Of a stretch of DNA of 40,111 bases, positions 16,886 through 23,967 are shown in pieces. The DNA lies in the NCBI GenBank assembly GCA_028689055.1, contig JAQTWZ010000004.1, positions 55,324 through 95,434 of the forward strand. The letters are read 5' to 3'. Below the pieces are notes generated by a model. The model saw nothing but the letters and a program-made list of their open reading frames with translations, did no database searches and was not told the DNA's origin. The DNA comes from Sulfurimonas sp. (GTDB lineage: Bacteria; Campylobacterota; Campylobacteria; Campylobacterales; Sulfurimonadaceae). The number at the start of each line of letters is the position of its first letter. Positions within the stretch are counted from its first letter, which is position 1. A program made the translations under genes and the position numbers.

Positions 16886-18187
16886 TTATTTTTTTTGAGG
16901 TAAGATGCACGACAATTTAGAGTTGAGTTGCAAAGATGCACGAGTCCCATCTATGCCGTCTTTTCTATTTTCTATTTTGATTTTTGCACCCAAAGCATCT
17001 GCGCCGCTCTTCGCTAAAAAAAGACCAAGACCAACTCCCGATTTATTTCCTTGGCGTTTAAAAGGGGCAAAAAGATCCATACTTTCATCTATACCGCAGC
17101 CCTCATCTATAACTTCTATCAAAAGACCTACATCATCCTGCGAACTTCTAAGGGTTACACTTTTCTCTTTTGGTGTAAATTTGAGTGCGTTTTGTAGAAA
17201 ATTTTGCACAATTTGATTGAGCAGCGGTACTTGAAGCATCGCCATAAATCCATTCGGCTCAAAATGTATATTTAAAACTTTTCCTTCATTTTCAGCCAAA
17301 AGTTTGAAGTCATTTGCTTTTTGTTTGAGTATTGCTATCACATCGACTTCTGTTGGTTTGTCAAGTTGCGCTCCTTCTTGACGACCTATGTTGAGGATAT
17401 TCGAGACGATGATATTCATCTCATCTATTGTTTTATTGGTTATTTTGAGTGCTTCGATATACTCTTCAGGTGTTCTTTTTTTGATAAGTGTTACCTGATT
17501 TTTTAGTTTGATAACTGCAAGAGGCGTTTTGAGCTCATGTGCCGTTCCGATAAAAAGTTCTTTTTGGTATTTTACAAAGTTTTGTATTCTGGCAATAAGA
17601 TGGTTGATGGTTGTTCCAAGCGGTTCAAACTCTTGAGGAAGTTCTTTTACATGAATGGGCTTCATGAGGTACTCATTCATATTTGCAAGCCTTGAACTGA
17701 GAGTTTTGATTGGTGAGACAAGCATATTGGATATTGCGATTGCGTACAAGACAACAAGAACAAAACCGCCGATATTTATAATAAAAATATAGTGAAGGAT
17801 TTTATCCAAAAGTAAAGTAGTCGGGGTGATCTCTTTACTGACTTTGAGGTAACTTGCATCATTGATATTAAAAGGATAAATCAAGGTGAGAAAAGTTTTC
17901 ATATTTTGCGTTTTTTCATAAACTTCAATACCTGTTTCTGCGTTTTTGAGATAGATGATTTCAATACTGAGCGATAAAATATTTTCCGGATACATCCCGT
18001 CATTTTGCATAATGGCTGTGTTGTTGGAGATGTTTTTTGCATATTGCAAGAGTTCTTGTTGTTTTTCTTCATAAATAGATGTTTTGATAAAAAAATACAA
18101 AGCAGAAGAAAATAAAAGGATGAGCAAGGCTGAAGAAAATATCAGTTGGATTAAAAATCTATTTCGAATACTTCTTGGTGAAAACAT
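16886..18187 (-). CDS. Sensor histidine kinase adjacent to the CosR-type regulator
   Basis: A 433-residue membrane kinase. Helices at about 11-33 and 131-157 flank a periplasmic sensor of about 100 residues (no Cys, no recognised fold). A HAMP-like linker (about 158-210) leads to HisKA with the phospho-accepting His217 (GTAHELKTPLAVIKL). The ATPase domain has the N box (QNFLQNALKF), G1 (IDEGCGID) and G2 (GVGLGLFLAKSGADALGAKI). All kinase motifs are intact. The response regulator gene lies 250 bp upstream on the same strand, separated by a hairpin-rich stretch, so pairing is likely but transcription may be attenuated. The stimulus is unknown. Confidence 0.9.
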   Translation of the reverse strand: MFSPRSIRNRFLIQLIFSSALLILLFSSALYFFIKTSIYEEKQQELLQYAKNISNNTAIMQNDGMYPENILSLSIEIIYLKNAETGIEVYEKTQNMKTFLTLIYPFNINDASYLKVSKEITPTTLLLDKILHYIFIINIGGFVLVVLYAIAISNMLVSPIKTLSSRLANMNEYLMKPIHVKELPQEFEPLGTTINHLIARIQNFVKYQKELFIGTAHELKTPLAVIKLKNQVTLIKKRTPEEYIEALKITNKTIDEMNIIVSNILNIGRQEGAQLDKPTEVDVIAILKQKANDFKLLAENEGKVLNIHFEPNGFMAMLQVPLLNQIVQNFLQNALKFTPKEKSVTLRSSQDDVGLLIEVIDEGCGIDESMDLFAPFKRQGNKSGVGLGLFLAKSGADALGAKIKIENRKDGIDGTRASLQLNSKLSCILPQKK

Positions 18188-18437
18188 AAACGCAGCCTTT
18201 GTTTAAAGTGAAGGATTATAGCATTATTTTGTTTTGTTGATTGTTTGGACGAAAGGCAAAGTTTTGCTGCCAAAGCTGCTAGCAAAGCAAGAAAGAATGA
18301 GTTCCTTCTTGCGTTTAAGATAGATAAAACACCTTGTAGTTCTCGAAAAACGTAGTTTTTCGTAGTTTTAGGGTGTTGTAGGGACTCCAGTCCCTACCAC
18401 TAAAACGGACGAGTTCGTTTTAGTGTGTAAATATCAG
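18188..18437 (-). other. Hairpin-rich intergenic region between regulator and kinase genes
   Basis: There is no gene in these 250 bp. At least four stems can be drawn: AAGAAAGAA against 18302-18310 (one mismatch); CGAAAAAC (18344-18351) with GTTTTTCG (18355-18362), enclosed by AACACC (18328) and GGTGTT (18372); GTAGGGACT (18378-18386) with AGTCCCTAC (18389-18397); CACTAAAACG (18398-18407) with CGTTTTAGTG (18416-18425). The last two abut and lie just after the regulator's stop in its direction of transcription. None is followed by a clean T run. Two AAACGCA repeats also lie here (18188 and 18310). It looks like a structured 3' UTR or a dispersed palindromic element. Confidence 0.7.
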
Positions 18438-19112
18438 TTAGTTCATCTCTTTAGGAAAACAAAAACGGTATCCACGACGACGTACAGTCTCAATAGTAGT
18501 AATACCTAATGGTTTGTCCATTTTTTGTCTGATTTGGTTGATTGCAACTTCGATTACATTTGGAGTTACAAGTTCAGGTTCTTCCCAAATTGCGTCGAGA
18601 AGTTGCTCTTTAGATACGATTTGGTCACGGTGGCGAGCAAGGTGTGTCAAAACTTCAAAAGGTTTCCCTTTAAGTTCGATTTCTACCTCTTTGTATGTGA
18701 TTTTTTCTTCTTCAGGATTGATGATAAGATCTTCAATCTCGATAATGTTACTGCCGCCAAAACGTAAACGCGCTTCAATACGAGCGATAAGAACATCAAA
18801 ATCAAAAGGTTTTCTGATATAGTCATCCGCACCACTTCTAAGTGCTTCGATTTCACTTTCATTGTCATCTCTAGCAGAAAGCACAACAACAACAGTTTTT
18901 GGAGTTTTTGTTTTGATATCGCTGATGATATCTATAGAGTTTCCATCCGGAAGCATCCAATCCATAAGCACTAAGTCATAGTTACGAATATCTAAATAAT
19001 ATTCGCCGTCTTTGAGCGTTTCTACCACATCACTTTGGTAGCCGAATTCTTTGAGTCCTTCAGCTAGCATTTTGTTTAATGTTACTTCATCTTCTATAAT
19101 TAGAATGCGCAT
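18438..19112 (-). CDS. cosR: OmpR-family response regulator, CosR/HsrA type
   Basis: A 224-residue regulator. The frame extends upstream to 19157, but ATG 19112 starts the canonical MRILIIEDE and has AGGAA eight bases before it. The receiver has acidic Glu7/Asp8, Asp51 (LVLMDWMLPDG) and Lys101 (YIRKPFDFD). The winged-helix DNA-binding domain (about 125-224; GKPFEVLTHLARHRDQIVSK, NVIEVAINQIRQKMDKP, RRRGYRFCFP) matches my memory of Campylobacter CosR almost word for word. CosR and H. pylori HP1043/HsrA are essential orphan regulators of redox and core metabolism that lack the phospho-acceptor Asp. This protein keeps it and has a kinase neighbour. The flanking folB, fdx and gppA support orthology. 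Confidence 0.88.
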   Translation of the reverse strand: MRILIIEDEVTLNKMLAEGLKEFGYQSDVVETLKDGEYYLDIRNYDLVLMDWMLPDGNSIDIISDIKTKTPKTVVVVLSARDDNESEIEALRSGADDYIRKPFDFDVLIARIEARLRFGGSNIIEIEDLIINPEEEKITYKEVEIELKGKPFEVLTHLARHRDQIVSKEQLLDAIWEEPELVTPNVIEVAINQIRQKMDKPLGITTIETVRRRGYRFCFPKEMN

Positions 19113-19145
19113 TAATTGTTTCCTATTTGTGAATATTTTGGCGAA

Positions 19146-19151
19146 ATGATA
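19146..19151 (-). promoter_or_regulatory. Candidate -10 box for the cosR-type gene
   Basis: The minus strand reads TATCAT in an AT-rich context, about 33 bp before the ATG at 19112. The match is weak, but this is the only reasonable one in the 101-bp gap between folB and the regulator. Confidence 0.3.
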
Positions 19152-19213
19152 CCACACTTTTAGATTACTTTAAAGTTTTTTTCAATTTCCTTTAAAAAAA
19201 AATGAAGTTTTTC

Positions 19214-19543
19214 TTAAGAATTGAAATGATAAATATTACTCAGACTGACCTTGGCATCGGGTAAAATGGATGGTTTTGTTATTTTTAAGGAGAGGGTGTT
19301 TGTGAGTGGAAATTTTTCTTTAAGTTTAGTGCTCAGAGAACTTAAAGCATCTTCAAGAAGTAGAAATTGACTTTTTTTTGTGTGAATTTTGATAAATAAG
19401 ACGACATCAGCATAATTGATAAACTCATCTTTATACTCATAATCAATAGTGAGATTTATAATAATATCCTGCTCTTTTTCTCTTTCAAAATCTAGAATCC
19501 CAATAATACATGGAAATTCTAAATCTTCAATATGAATCTTCAC
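19214..19543 (-). CDS. folB: Dihydroneopterin aldolase-like protein
   Basis: A 109-residue protein. FolB cleaves dihydroneopterin to 6-hydroxymethyldihydropterin, the substrate of FolK (also in this window). FPCIIGILDFEREKEQDIIINLTI (split in reading; residues 9-32) matches the FolB N-terminal signature. INYADV and LEDALSSLSTKL fit the middle, and ITKPSILPDAKVSLS (about 88-102) holds the conserved Lys. The start is GTG, directly after the plsY stop with no spacer, so it is coupled to plsY. The family is often short in Campylobacterota. Confidence is good for the fold and slightly lower for activity. Confidence 0.82.
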   Translation of the reverse strand: MKIHIEDLEFPCIIGILDFEREKEQDIIINLTIDYEYKDEFINYADVVLFIKIHTKKSQFLLLEDALSSLSTKLKEKFPLTNTLSLKITKPSILPDAKVSLSNIYHFNS

Positions 19544-20158
19544 TTAGATAACTCTTTTTTCTTCGCCTTTGAGTACGCGAATAATATTTGGTATATGTTT
19601 GTAATAGAGAATAAATACAATAAATACAACCGGTGCATGAGCCATATCAGGATGGATAAAAAAACTTGATATCAAAAGTGCGGCTACTCCGGTGAGAGAA
19701 GAGACCGAAGAGATACGCACTGTTTTTGCCATTATAAGCCAAACAACTAAAGCAATAATAGTTTCAAGAGGTATCATAAACATCATTACACCCATACCGG
19801 TTGCGATGCCTTTGCCGCCTTCCAGACCAAGATAGGGTGAAAAACAGTGACCGATAACTGCTAAAACAGATATTCCCCAAAGTGTTGATTCGCTCATGCC
19901 CATGAAATAAGCGACTATAAGCACCAAAATACCTTTGAGGGCATCAAGTGCCAAAGTTGCAGCTCCAAGTTTTTTTGCAAGTGCAGGGTTCGTTTCTTTG
20001 ACAACGCGAAGAACATTTGTTGCACCGATACTCCCGCTCCCACTTGCCTTGACATCTACGCCGGCAAATTTCTTTGCCAATAAAAGACCAAAAGGTATGC
20101 CTCCAATAAGGTATGCTGCAATAAAAAACTGTACGTTCGTGTTAAATAAAAATTCCAT
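19544..20158 (-). CDS. plsY: Glycerol-3-phosphate acyltransferase PlsY
   Basis: A 204-residue polytopic inner-membrane enzyme that acylates glycerol-3-phosphate from acyl-phosphate, the first step of phospholipid synthesis. The family motifs are visible: GGIPFGLLLAKKFAGVDVKA and SGSIGATNVLR (about 41-51), YLGLEGGKGIATGMGV (about 108-123) and the C-terminal YYKHIPNIIRVLKGEE. About five hydrophobic segments are present. It is the first gene of a short minus-strand unit with folB and divergent from nadA across a 103-bp gap. Confidence 0.95.
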   Translation of the reverse strand: MEFLFNTNVQFFIAAYLIGGIPFGLLLAKKFAGVDVKASGSGSIGATNVLRVVKETNPALAKKLGAATLALDALKGILVLIVAYFMGMSESTLWGISVLAVIGHCFSPYLGLEGGKGIATGMGVMMFMIPLETIIALVVWLIMAKTVRISSVSSLTGVAALLISSFFIHPDMAHAPVVFIVFILYYKHIPNIIRVLKGEEKRVI

Positions 20159-20227
20159 AATTTTCCCATCTCGATTTGTTGCGACATTCTACACTTTGTA
20201 TATTTATAAGCATATAAATTTTTTCGA

Positions 20228-20233
20228 TATAAT
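20228..20233 (+). promoter_or_regulatory. -10 box for nadA
   Basis: TATAAT in the context GATATAATTGCA, about 29 bp before the chosen TTG start. The same 12-bp context recurs at 27604-27615 before ylxR, supporting it as a promoter core. Confidence 0.6.
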
Positions 20234-20261
20234 TGCAGGACTATTGAAAGAGGATATTTTT

Positions 20262-21260
20262 TTGCAATACACAAACGAAGAATTAAAACAAAAAATCAAT
20301 GAATATAAAGCAAAATTGAGTGTTACGGTAGTAGCACATTTTTATCAAAGAGATGAAGTCTTTGAGATGGCAGATATCACGGGAGATTCGCTTGAACTTG
20401 CTATGCGAACTCGTGATGATGATGCAGAATTTGTAGTCTTCTGCGGCGTTGGTTTTATGGGACAAAGTGTCAAAGTTCTTTCTCCGCAAAAACGCGTAGT
20501 GATGCCAAAGATTGCCTGTTGTGCTATGGCTAGAATGATTGATTCACTCTACTTTGATGATTCGGTAAAATATCTTGAAAAAAATGGCATATCCAAAGAA
20601 AATATTTTGCCTATAACTTATATCAATTCAAACGCAGATGTTAAAGCCAAAGTAGGTGAGATGGGAGGCATGGTCTGTACAAGCTCAAACGCAAAACATA
20701 TTATAACTACGGCACTGAGTGAAGGTAAAAAAATACTTTTTGTTCCAGATAGATGTTTGGGGCAAAATATAGCCAATCAAATGGGTCTGAACTCTATGGT
20801 TATAGGGCAAGAGGGTGATCCAAAAGAGGCGGATATTATCTGCTACGACGGTTTTTGTTCGGTCCATCAGCTTTTTAGTGTGGGTGATATTGCGTTTTAC
20901 CGCAAAAAATATCCCGGTATCCTTATCGCGACACATCCTGAATGTGATCCTGCTATCTGTGATGCTTCTGATTTTGTAGGTTCGACTTCTCAACTTATTC
21001 GTTACATCAAAGAACTGCCAGAAGATCAAAAAGTGGCAGTCGGGACCGAGTTTAACATGGTAAACCGTTTACGTTCTAAAAATACTTATATACTCTCTTC
21101 TACAAAACCTGAATGCCCTACAATGAATGAGACAACTTTGGAAGATCTTTATCTCACACTCAAAGCGATTGATGAGGGTGCGCCGATAAACGAAATAGAT
21201 GTAGATGAAAAAACGCAAAAATGGGCAAAAATCGCTCTTGAGAGAATGTTGGCATTATGA
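20262..21260 (+). CDS. nadA: Quinolinate synthase
   Basis: A 332-residue enzyme that condenses iminoaspartate with dihydroxyacetone phosphate to quinolinate, using a [4Fe-4S] cluster. I chose TTG 20262 (AAAGAGG about 9 bp upstream), giving M-QYTNEELKQ. The much longer upstream frame overlaps plsY and the promoter and is rejected. The substrate block is VVAHFYQRDEV. Likely cluster ligands are in IACCAMARMID (Cys87), YDGFCSVHQLF and HPECDPAICD. The position usually Gly before the first ligand is Cys86. It overlaps nadC by 4 bp (ATGA). Confidence 0.94.
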   Translation: MQYTNEELKQKINEYKAKLSVTVVAHFYQRDEVFEMADITGDSLELAMRTRDDDAEFVVFCGVGFMGQSVKVLSPQKRVVMPKIACCAMARMIDSLYFDDSVKYLEKNGISKENILPITYINSNADVKAKVGEMGGMVCTSSNAKHIITTALSEGKKILFVPDRCLGQNIANQMGLNSMVIGQEGDPKEADIICYDGFCSVHQLFSVGDIAFYRKKYPGILIATHPECDPAICDASDFVGSTSQLIRYIKELPEDQKVAVGTEFNMVNRLRSKNTYILSSTKPECPTMNETTLEDLYLTLKAIDEGAPINEIDVDEKTQKWAKIALERMLAL

Positions 21261-22072
21261 TAGAAGCATTTGTAAAAGCAACTTTAGCTGAAGATGTCGG
21301 TCGTGGAGATTTGTATGCTTTGGTAGAGCCGAGTATTGATGCAAGTGCGAAGATTATCGCTAAAAGTGACGGCGTTTTGGCAGGTCGCAAATACATCGAT
21401 GTTTTAGCAAAAATGGAGAATTTTGAGATTGTGTGGGGAAAACATGATGGAGAGTTTTTTGTAAAAGGTGAGATTTTAGCTATCGTCCGTGCGGACTCAC
21501 ATACACTTTTACGTATAGAGAGAACTTTGCTAAATATGTTGCTCCATGCGAGTTCTATCGCGACTTTGACACAAAAGTATGTTGCCATTATCAAACCCTA
21601 CGGTGTCAAACTTTTGGATACGAGAAAAACACGACCTCTGCTTCGTGTTTTTGAAAAATATGCAACCCGTTGCGGTGGTGCTGTAAACCATAGAATGGGT
21701 CTTGATGATAGTCTGATGATAAAAGATACACATCTCAAAACCATAAAAGATTTGCCTCTATACATCAAAAAAGCAAGAACGCAGATACCTTTTACGGCAA
21801 AAATAGAGATAGAAGCCGAAACACTTGTTATTGCAAAAGAGGCGATGCAAGCAGGTGCGGATATTGTTATGTGTGACAATATGTCTCCCGCTCATGTAGC
21901 AGAAGTCGTTGCGTTTAGAGATGAAAACTTCAAACATATACTCCTTGAGGCAAGCGGAAATATCTCTTTAGAGACTATCGAATCGTATGCAAAATGCGGA
22001 GTTGATGCCATCAGCAGCGGTTCACTTATCCACCAGGCTAACTGGATAGACCTTTCCATGAAGGTCGATTGA
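21257..22072 (+). CDS. nadC: Nicotinate-nucleotide pyrophosphorylase (carboxylating)
   Basis: A 271-residue enzyme converting quinolinate plus PRPP to nicotinate mononucleotide, the step after NadA. The diagnostic block LLDTRKTRPLLRVFEKYA (about 117-134) is followed by GGAVNHRMGLDDSLMIKDTHL. Further on are IEIEAETLVIAKEA, VMCDNMSP and LEASGNISLETIESYA with SSGSLIHQ. Length and order are normal. The start overlaps the nadA stop, so the two are translated together. No nadB is next to them in this window. Its stop is 8 bp before the decoy copy of the flhB start. Confidence 0.95.
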   Translation: MIEAFVKATLAEDVGRGDLYALVEPSIDASAKIIAKSDGVLAGRKYIDVLAKMENFEIVWGKHDGEFFVKGEILAIVRADSHTLLRIERTLLNMLLHASSIATLTQKYVAIIKPYGVKLLDTRKTRPLLRVFEKYATRCGGAVNHRMGLDDSLMIKDTHLKTIKDLPLYIKKARTQIPFTAKIEIEAETLVIAKEAMQAGADIVMCDNMSPAHVAEVVAFRDENFKHILLEASGNISLETIESYAKCGVDAISSGSLIHQANWIDLSMKVD

Positions 22073-22080
22073 TACGCTAA

Positions 22081-22161
22081 ATGGCAGATGATTTAGAAAA
22101 GACAGAAGCTATTATTTTAAACGAAAAAAGAACAAGTACTTTTTTCTACGCTAAGCGCTAA
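22081..22161 (+). pseudogene. Decoy or remnant flhB start: 26-codon reading frame
   Basis: An ATG here opens a 26-codon frame whose first nine residues, MADDLEKTE, equal the FlhB N-terminus, after which it diverges (AIILNEKR) and stops at 22159. The DNA is identical to the real flhB start over 28 bp. No good ribosome binding site precedes it: AAGG is about 15 bp away, at the end of nadC. It may be a duplication relic or a leader peptide; I see no proof of translation. Confidence 0.6.
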
Positions 22162-22204
22162 GCTACTAAAGTAAAATCTTTGCCAAGATTTTAGTGGGTT
22201 CTTC

Positions 22205-22211
22205 AGGAGAG
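22205..22211 (+). promoter_or_regulatory. flhB ribosome binding site, inside hairpin loop
   Basis: AGGAGAG lies four bases before ATG 22216. It decides the flhB start over the identical ATG at 22081, which lacks such a site. It sits in the loop of the 22194-22250 stem. Confidence 0.75.
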
Positions 22212-22215
22212 ATGT

Positions 22216-23268
22216 ATGGCAGATGATTTAGAAAAGACAGAAGAACCCACCGACAAGAAGATAGAAGATGCTAGGAAGGAGGGAAATGTTCCCAAGTCTC
22301 AGGATGCTTCAGGAGTTGTTACTCTTTTTGTAGCTATTTTAGGACTTCTGATGCTTTTTCCTTTTATGGCAAAACATATGATTATCCTTTTTCAGTATTA
22401 TTTTTCTCTTATCGGTATGCATCTTGATAAGGTTTCTATGCTTGATATTGCTATTGTGACGATACGGGAGTTTTTACTTATCGTTATGCCCCTTTCTATC
22501 GCAGTGGCGGTTGCCGGTGTTATCGCCGCAGTCTCACAATTTGGGTTTTTGTTTACCACCAAAGCTATCATGCCTGATTTTAAAAAGATAGATCCTATCA
22601 AAGGAACAAAAAATCTTTTCTCATTGAAAAAATTGATTGAAGGGATGAAAGTCACCTTTAAATCCTTTACTACTTTGGGTGTTGGTTTTGTTTTTTTCTT
22701 TTATTTTATATTAGAGCTCCCGACTGTAGCGCTCTTTAGCCTTGCGGACCAAATGGAGTGGCTCAAAGATAAAAGTATCATCATCGCTTTTGTCATGTTG
22801 GTTATCATTTTTATTTTTGCCATCATTGACATTGTAATCGTACGAAAACAATATTTTGATGGGCTAAAGATGAGTAAACAAGAGATAAAAGATGAGATGA
22901 AAAATATGGAGGGAGATCCTCTAGTCAAATCTAAAATTCGTCAAATTCAGATGCAAGCTTCAAGAAAAAGGATGATGGCGCAAGTCCCTACCGCAGATGT
23001 CGTTATCACAAATCCGACGCATTATGCAGTTGCCATCAAGTATGATGAAGAGAAGTTTAGAGCACCTGTTGTAGTCGCAAAAGGTGTCGATAATATTGCC
23101 ACACAAATCAAAAAGATAGCCAGAGAGAACAATGTACATATTGTCCAAAATCCACCTTTAGCACGTAGTTTATATGCGGAGGTAGATTTGGATAAGGCGA
23201 TTCCTCAGACACTTTTTGCCGCTGTAGCGGAAGTTTTGGCCTATGTATATAAGATGAATAGAAAATAA
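22216..23268 (+). CDS. flhB: Flagellar export apparatus protein FlhB
   Basis: A 350-residue inner-membrane protein of the flagellar type III export gate, which switches substrate specificity. The N-terminal EEPTDKKIEDARKEGNVPKS is the FlhB/YscU signature. Four membrane segments lie at about 34-62, 76-110, 148-176 and 187-209. The cytoplasmic domain carries the autocleavage motif NPTH (266-269), followed by YAVAIKYDEEKFRAPVVVAKG. It is complete and intact despite the rearranged 5' end. It is far from most flagellar genes, though flhF starts at the other end of this window. Confidence 0.96.
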   Translation: MADDLEKTEEPTDKKIEDARKEGNVPKSQDASGVVTLFVAILGLLMLFPFMAKHMIILFQYYFSLIGMHLDKVSMLDIAIVTIREFLLIVMPLSIAVAVAGVIAAVSQFGFLFTTKAIMPDFKKIDPIKGTKNLFSLKKLIEGMKVTFKSFTTLGVGFVFFFYFILELPTVALFSLADQMEWLKDKSIIIAFVMLVIIFIFAIIDIVIVRKQYFDGLKMSKQEIKDEMKNMEGDPLVKSKIRQIQMQASRKRMMAQVPTADVVITNPTHYAVAIKYDEEKFRAPVVVAKGVDNIATQIKKIARENNVHIVQNPPLARSLYAEVDLDKAIPQTLFAAVAEVLAYVYKMNRK

Positions 23269-23277
23269 AAAAAACTG

Positions 23278-23283
23278 TATAAT
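23278..23283 (+). promoter_or_regulatory. -10 box immediately before the DHH-like gene
   Basis: TATAAT followed by only 8 bp before ATG 23292. Transcription would start at or next to the ATG, giving a leaderless or nearly leaderless mRNA. Confidence 0.45.
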
Positions 23284-23291
23284 CCCGCCTC

Positions 23292-23966
23292 ATGAATGAG
23301 ATTTTTAAAAGTATCCAAAACGCCAAACATATTGAAATAATTGTGGAAGCTGATTTTATGGGGTCTGCTAGTGCACTTTATACTTATATACTCACATTAC
23401 ACAAAAAAGTTTCGATGACTTGTAAGGCGGAGAATATTGATAAAAAGTTTTCGTTTTTACCATGGTTTGAAAAGATAAAAAGCTCTGATACCCCTTCGGC
23501 TGATTTAAGTATTGTATGTGATTTTAGTGCAAAAAGCTTGTTTGAAGTGTTTCAAATAAACGAAATAAAGCTCAATAAAAAAATGGCAACAGCGCTTTAT
23601 GGAGCCCTTGTTTACGAAACGCAAGGTTTTACAAAAGGTATCGATGGCACAATTTTTGCTATGGCTGAAGTATTGGTTGCGTGTGGTGCAGAGCATCTTT
23701 TGTGTACGCGTGCTTTACTTCAAAGTACTTCGTTGGCTTTTTTGAGATTACAATCCGTAATGCTTAAAAGTATGCTTTTGCAAAACAGTGCAAAAGCAGC
23801 TGTTTTTAACATTTGTGAAGATGAGCTTAAAGCAACGGGAGCAAATAAAAAAGATGCATACGAAATAATGCAAGAAGCGTTTAAACTGGAATATGTAGAG
23901 ATGGTTGTACTTTTGGACAGTGACCATGAATATGAAATAATAAAAGTAAAATATAAGGAAAAGTAG
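23292..23966 (+). CDS. Degenerate DHH-phosphoesterase-like protein
   Basis: A 224-residue protein. The layout recalls the N-terminal domain of NrnA/RecJ-type phosphoesterases: EADFMGSASALYTYIL sits where those enzymes have 'H.NPDGDALGS', and MATALYGALVYETQGF matches their 'LYTGI.TDTGGF' segment. The metal-binding residues appear lost: Asp and His of the first motif are replaced, and no DHH triplet is visible. There is no C-terminal DHHA1 domain. It lies between flhB and an M23 peptidase gene, one base before the latter. It may bind rather than cleave nucleotides or RNA. The family assignment is tentative. Confidence 0.5.
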   Translation: MNEIFKSIQNAKHIEIIVEADFMGSASALYTYILTLHKKVSMTCKAENIDKKFSFLPWFEKIKSSDTPSADLSIVCDFSAKSLFEVFQINEIKLNKKMATALYGALVYETQGFTKGIDGTIFAMAEVLVACGAEHLLCTRALLQSTSLAFLRLQSVMLKSMLLQNSAKAAVFNICEDELKATGANKKDAYEIMQEAFKLEYVEMVVLLDSDHEYEIIKVKYKEK

Positions 23967-23967
23967 T

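Larger units (their letters stand above)
22081..22243 (+). repeat. Exact 28-bp direct repeat flanking a 107-bp hairpin-rich insert
   Basis: Bases 22081-22108 and 22216-22243 are identical (ATGGCAGATG...GACAGAAG). The 107 bp between them hold TAAAATCTT-TGCC-AAGATTTTA (22171-22192; 9-bp stem), a TACTTT/AAAGTA outer pair around AAGCGCTAAG, and GTGGGTTCTTC (22194-22204). That last segment is the exact reverse complement of GAAGAACCCAC (22240-22250) inside flhB. The resulting 11-bp stem has a 35-base loop holding AGGAGAG and the flhB ATG. It looks like an insertion with a long target duplication or a template-switch product, now acting as the flhB leader. Confidence 0.9.

Noticed and set aside
18188-18437. 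CRISPR array or tRNA in the hairpin-rich gap
   Set aside because: No regularly spaced direct repeats and no cloverleaf with CCA end; the stems differ from one another.
19935-20261. Long N-terminal extension of nadA upstream of TTG 20262
   Set aside because: It lies antisense to plsY and across the nadA promoter; the family N-terminus and ribosome binding site support 20262.
22171-22192. Rho-independent terminator after nadC
   Set aside because: The AT-rich 9-bp stem is followed by GTGGGTTC rather than a T run, and flhB lies directly downstream.
22081-22250. Insertion sequence at the nadC-flhB junction
   Set aside because: No transposase or terminal inverted repeats at the 28-bp duplicates; too short for an IS, so kept only as an unexplained insertion or duplication.
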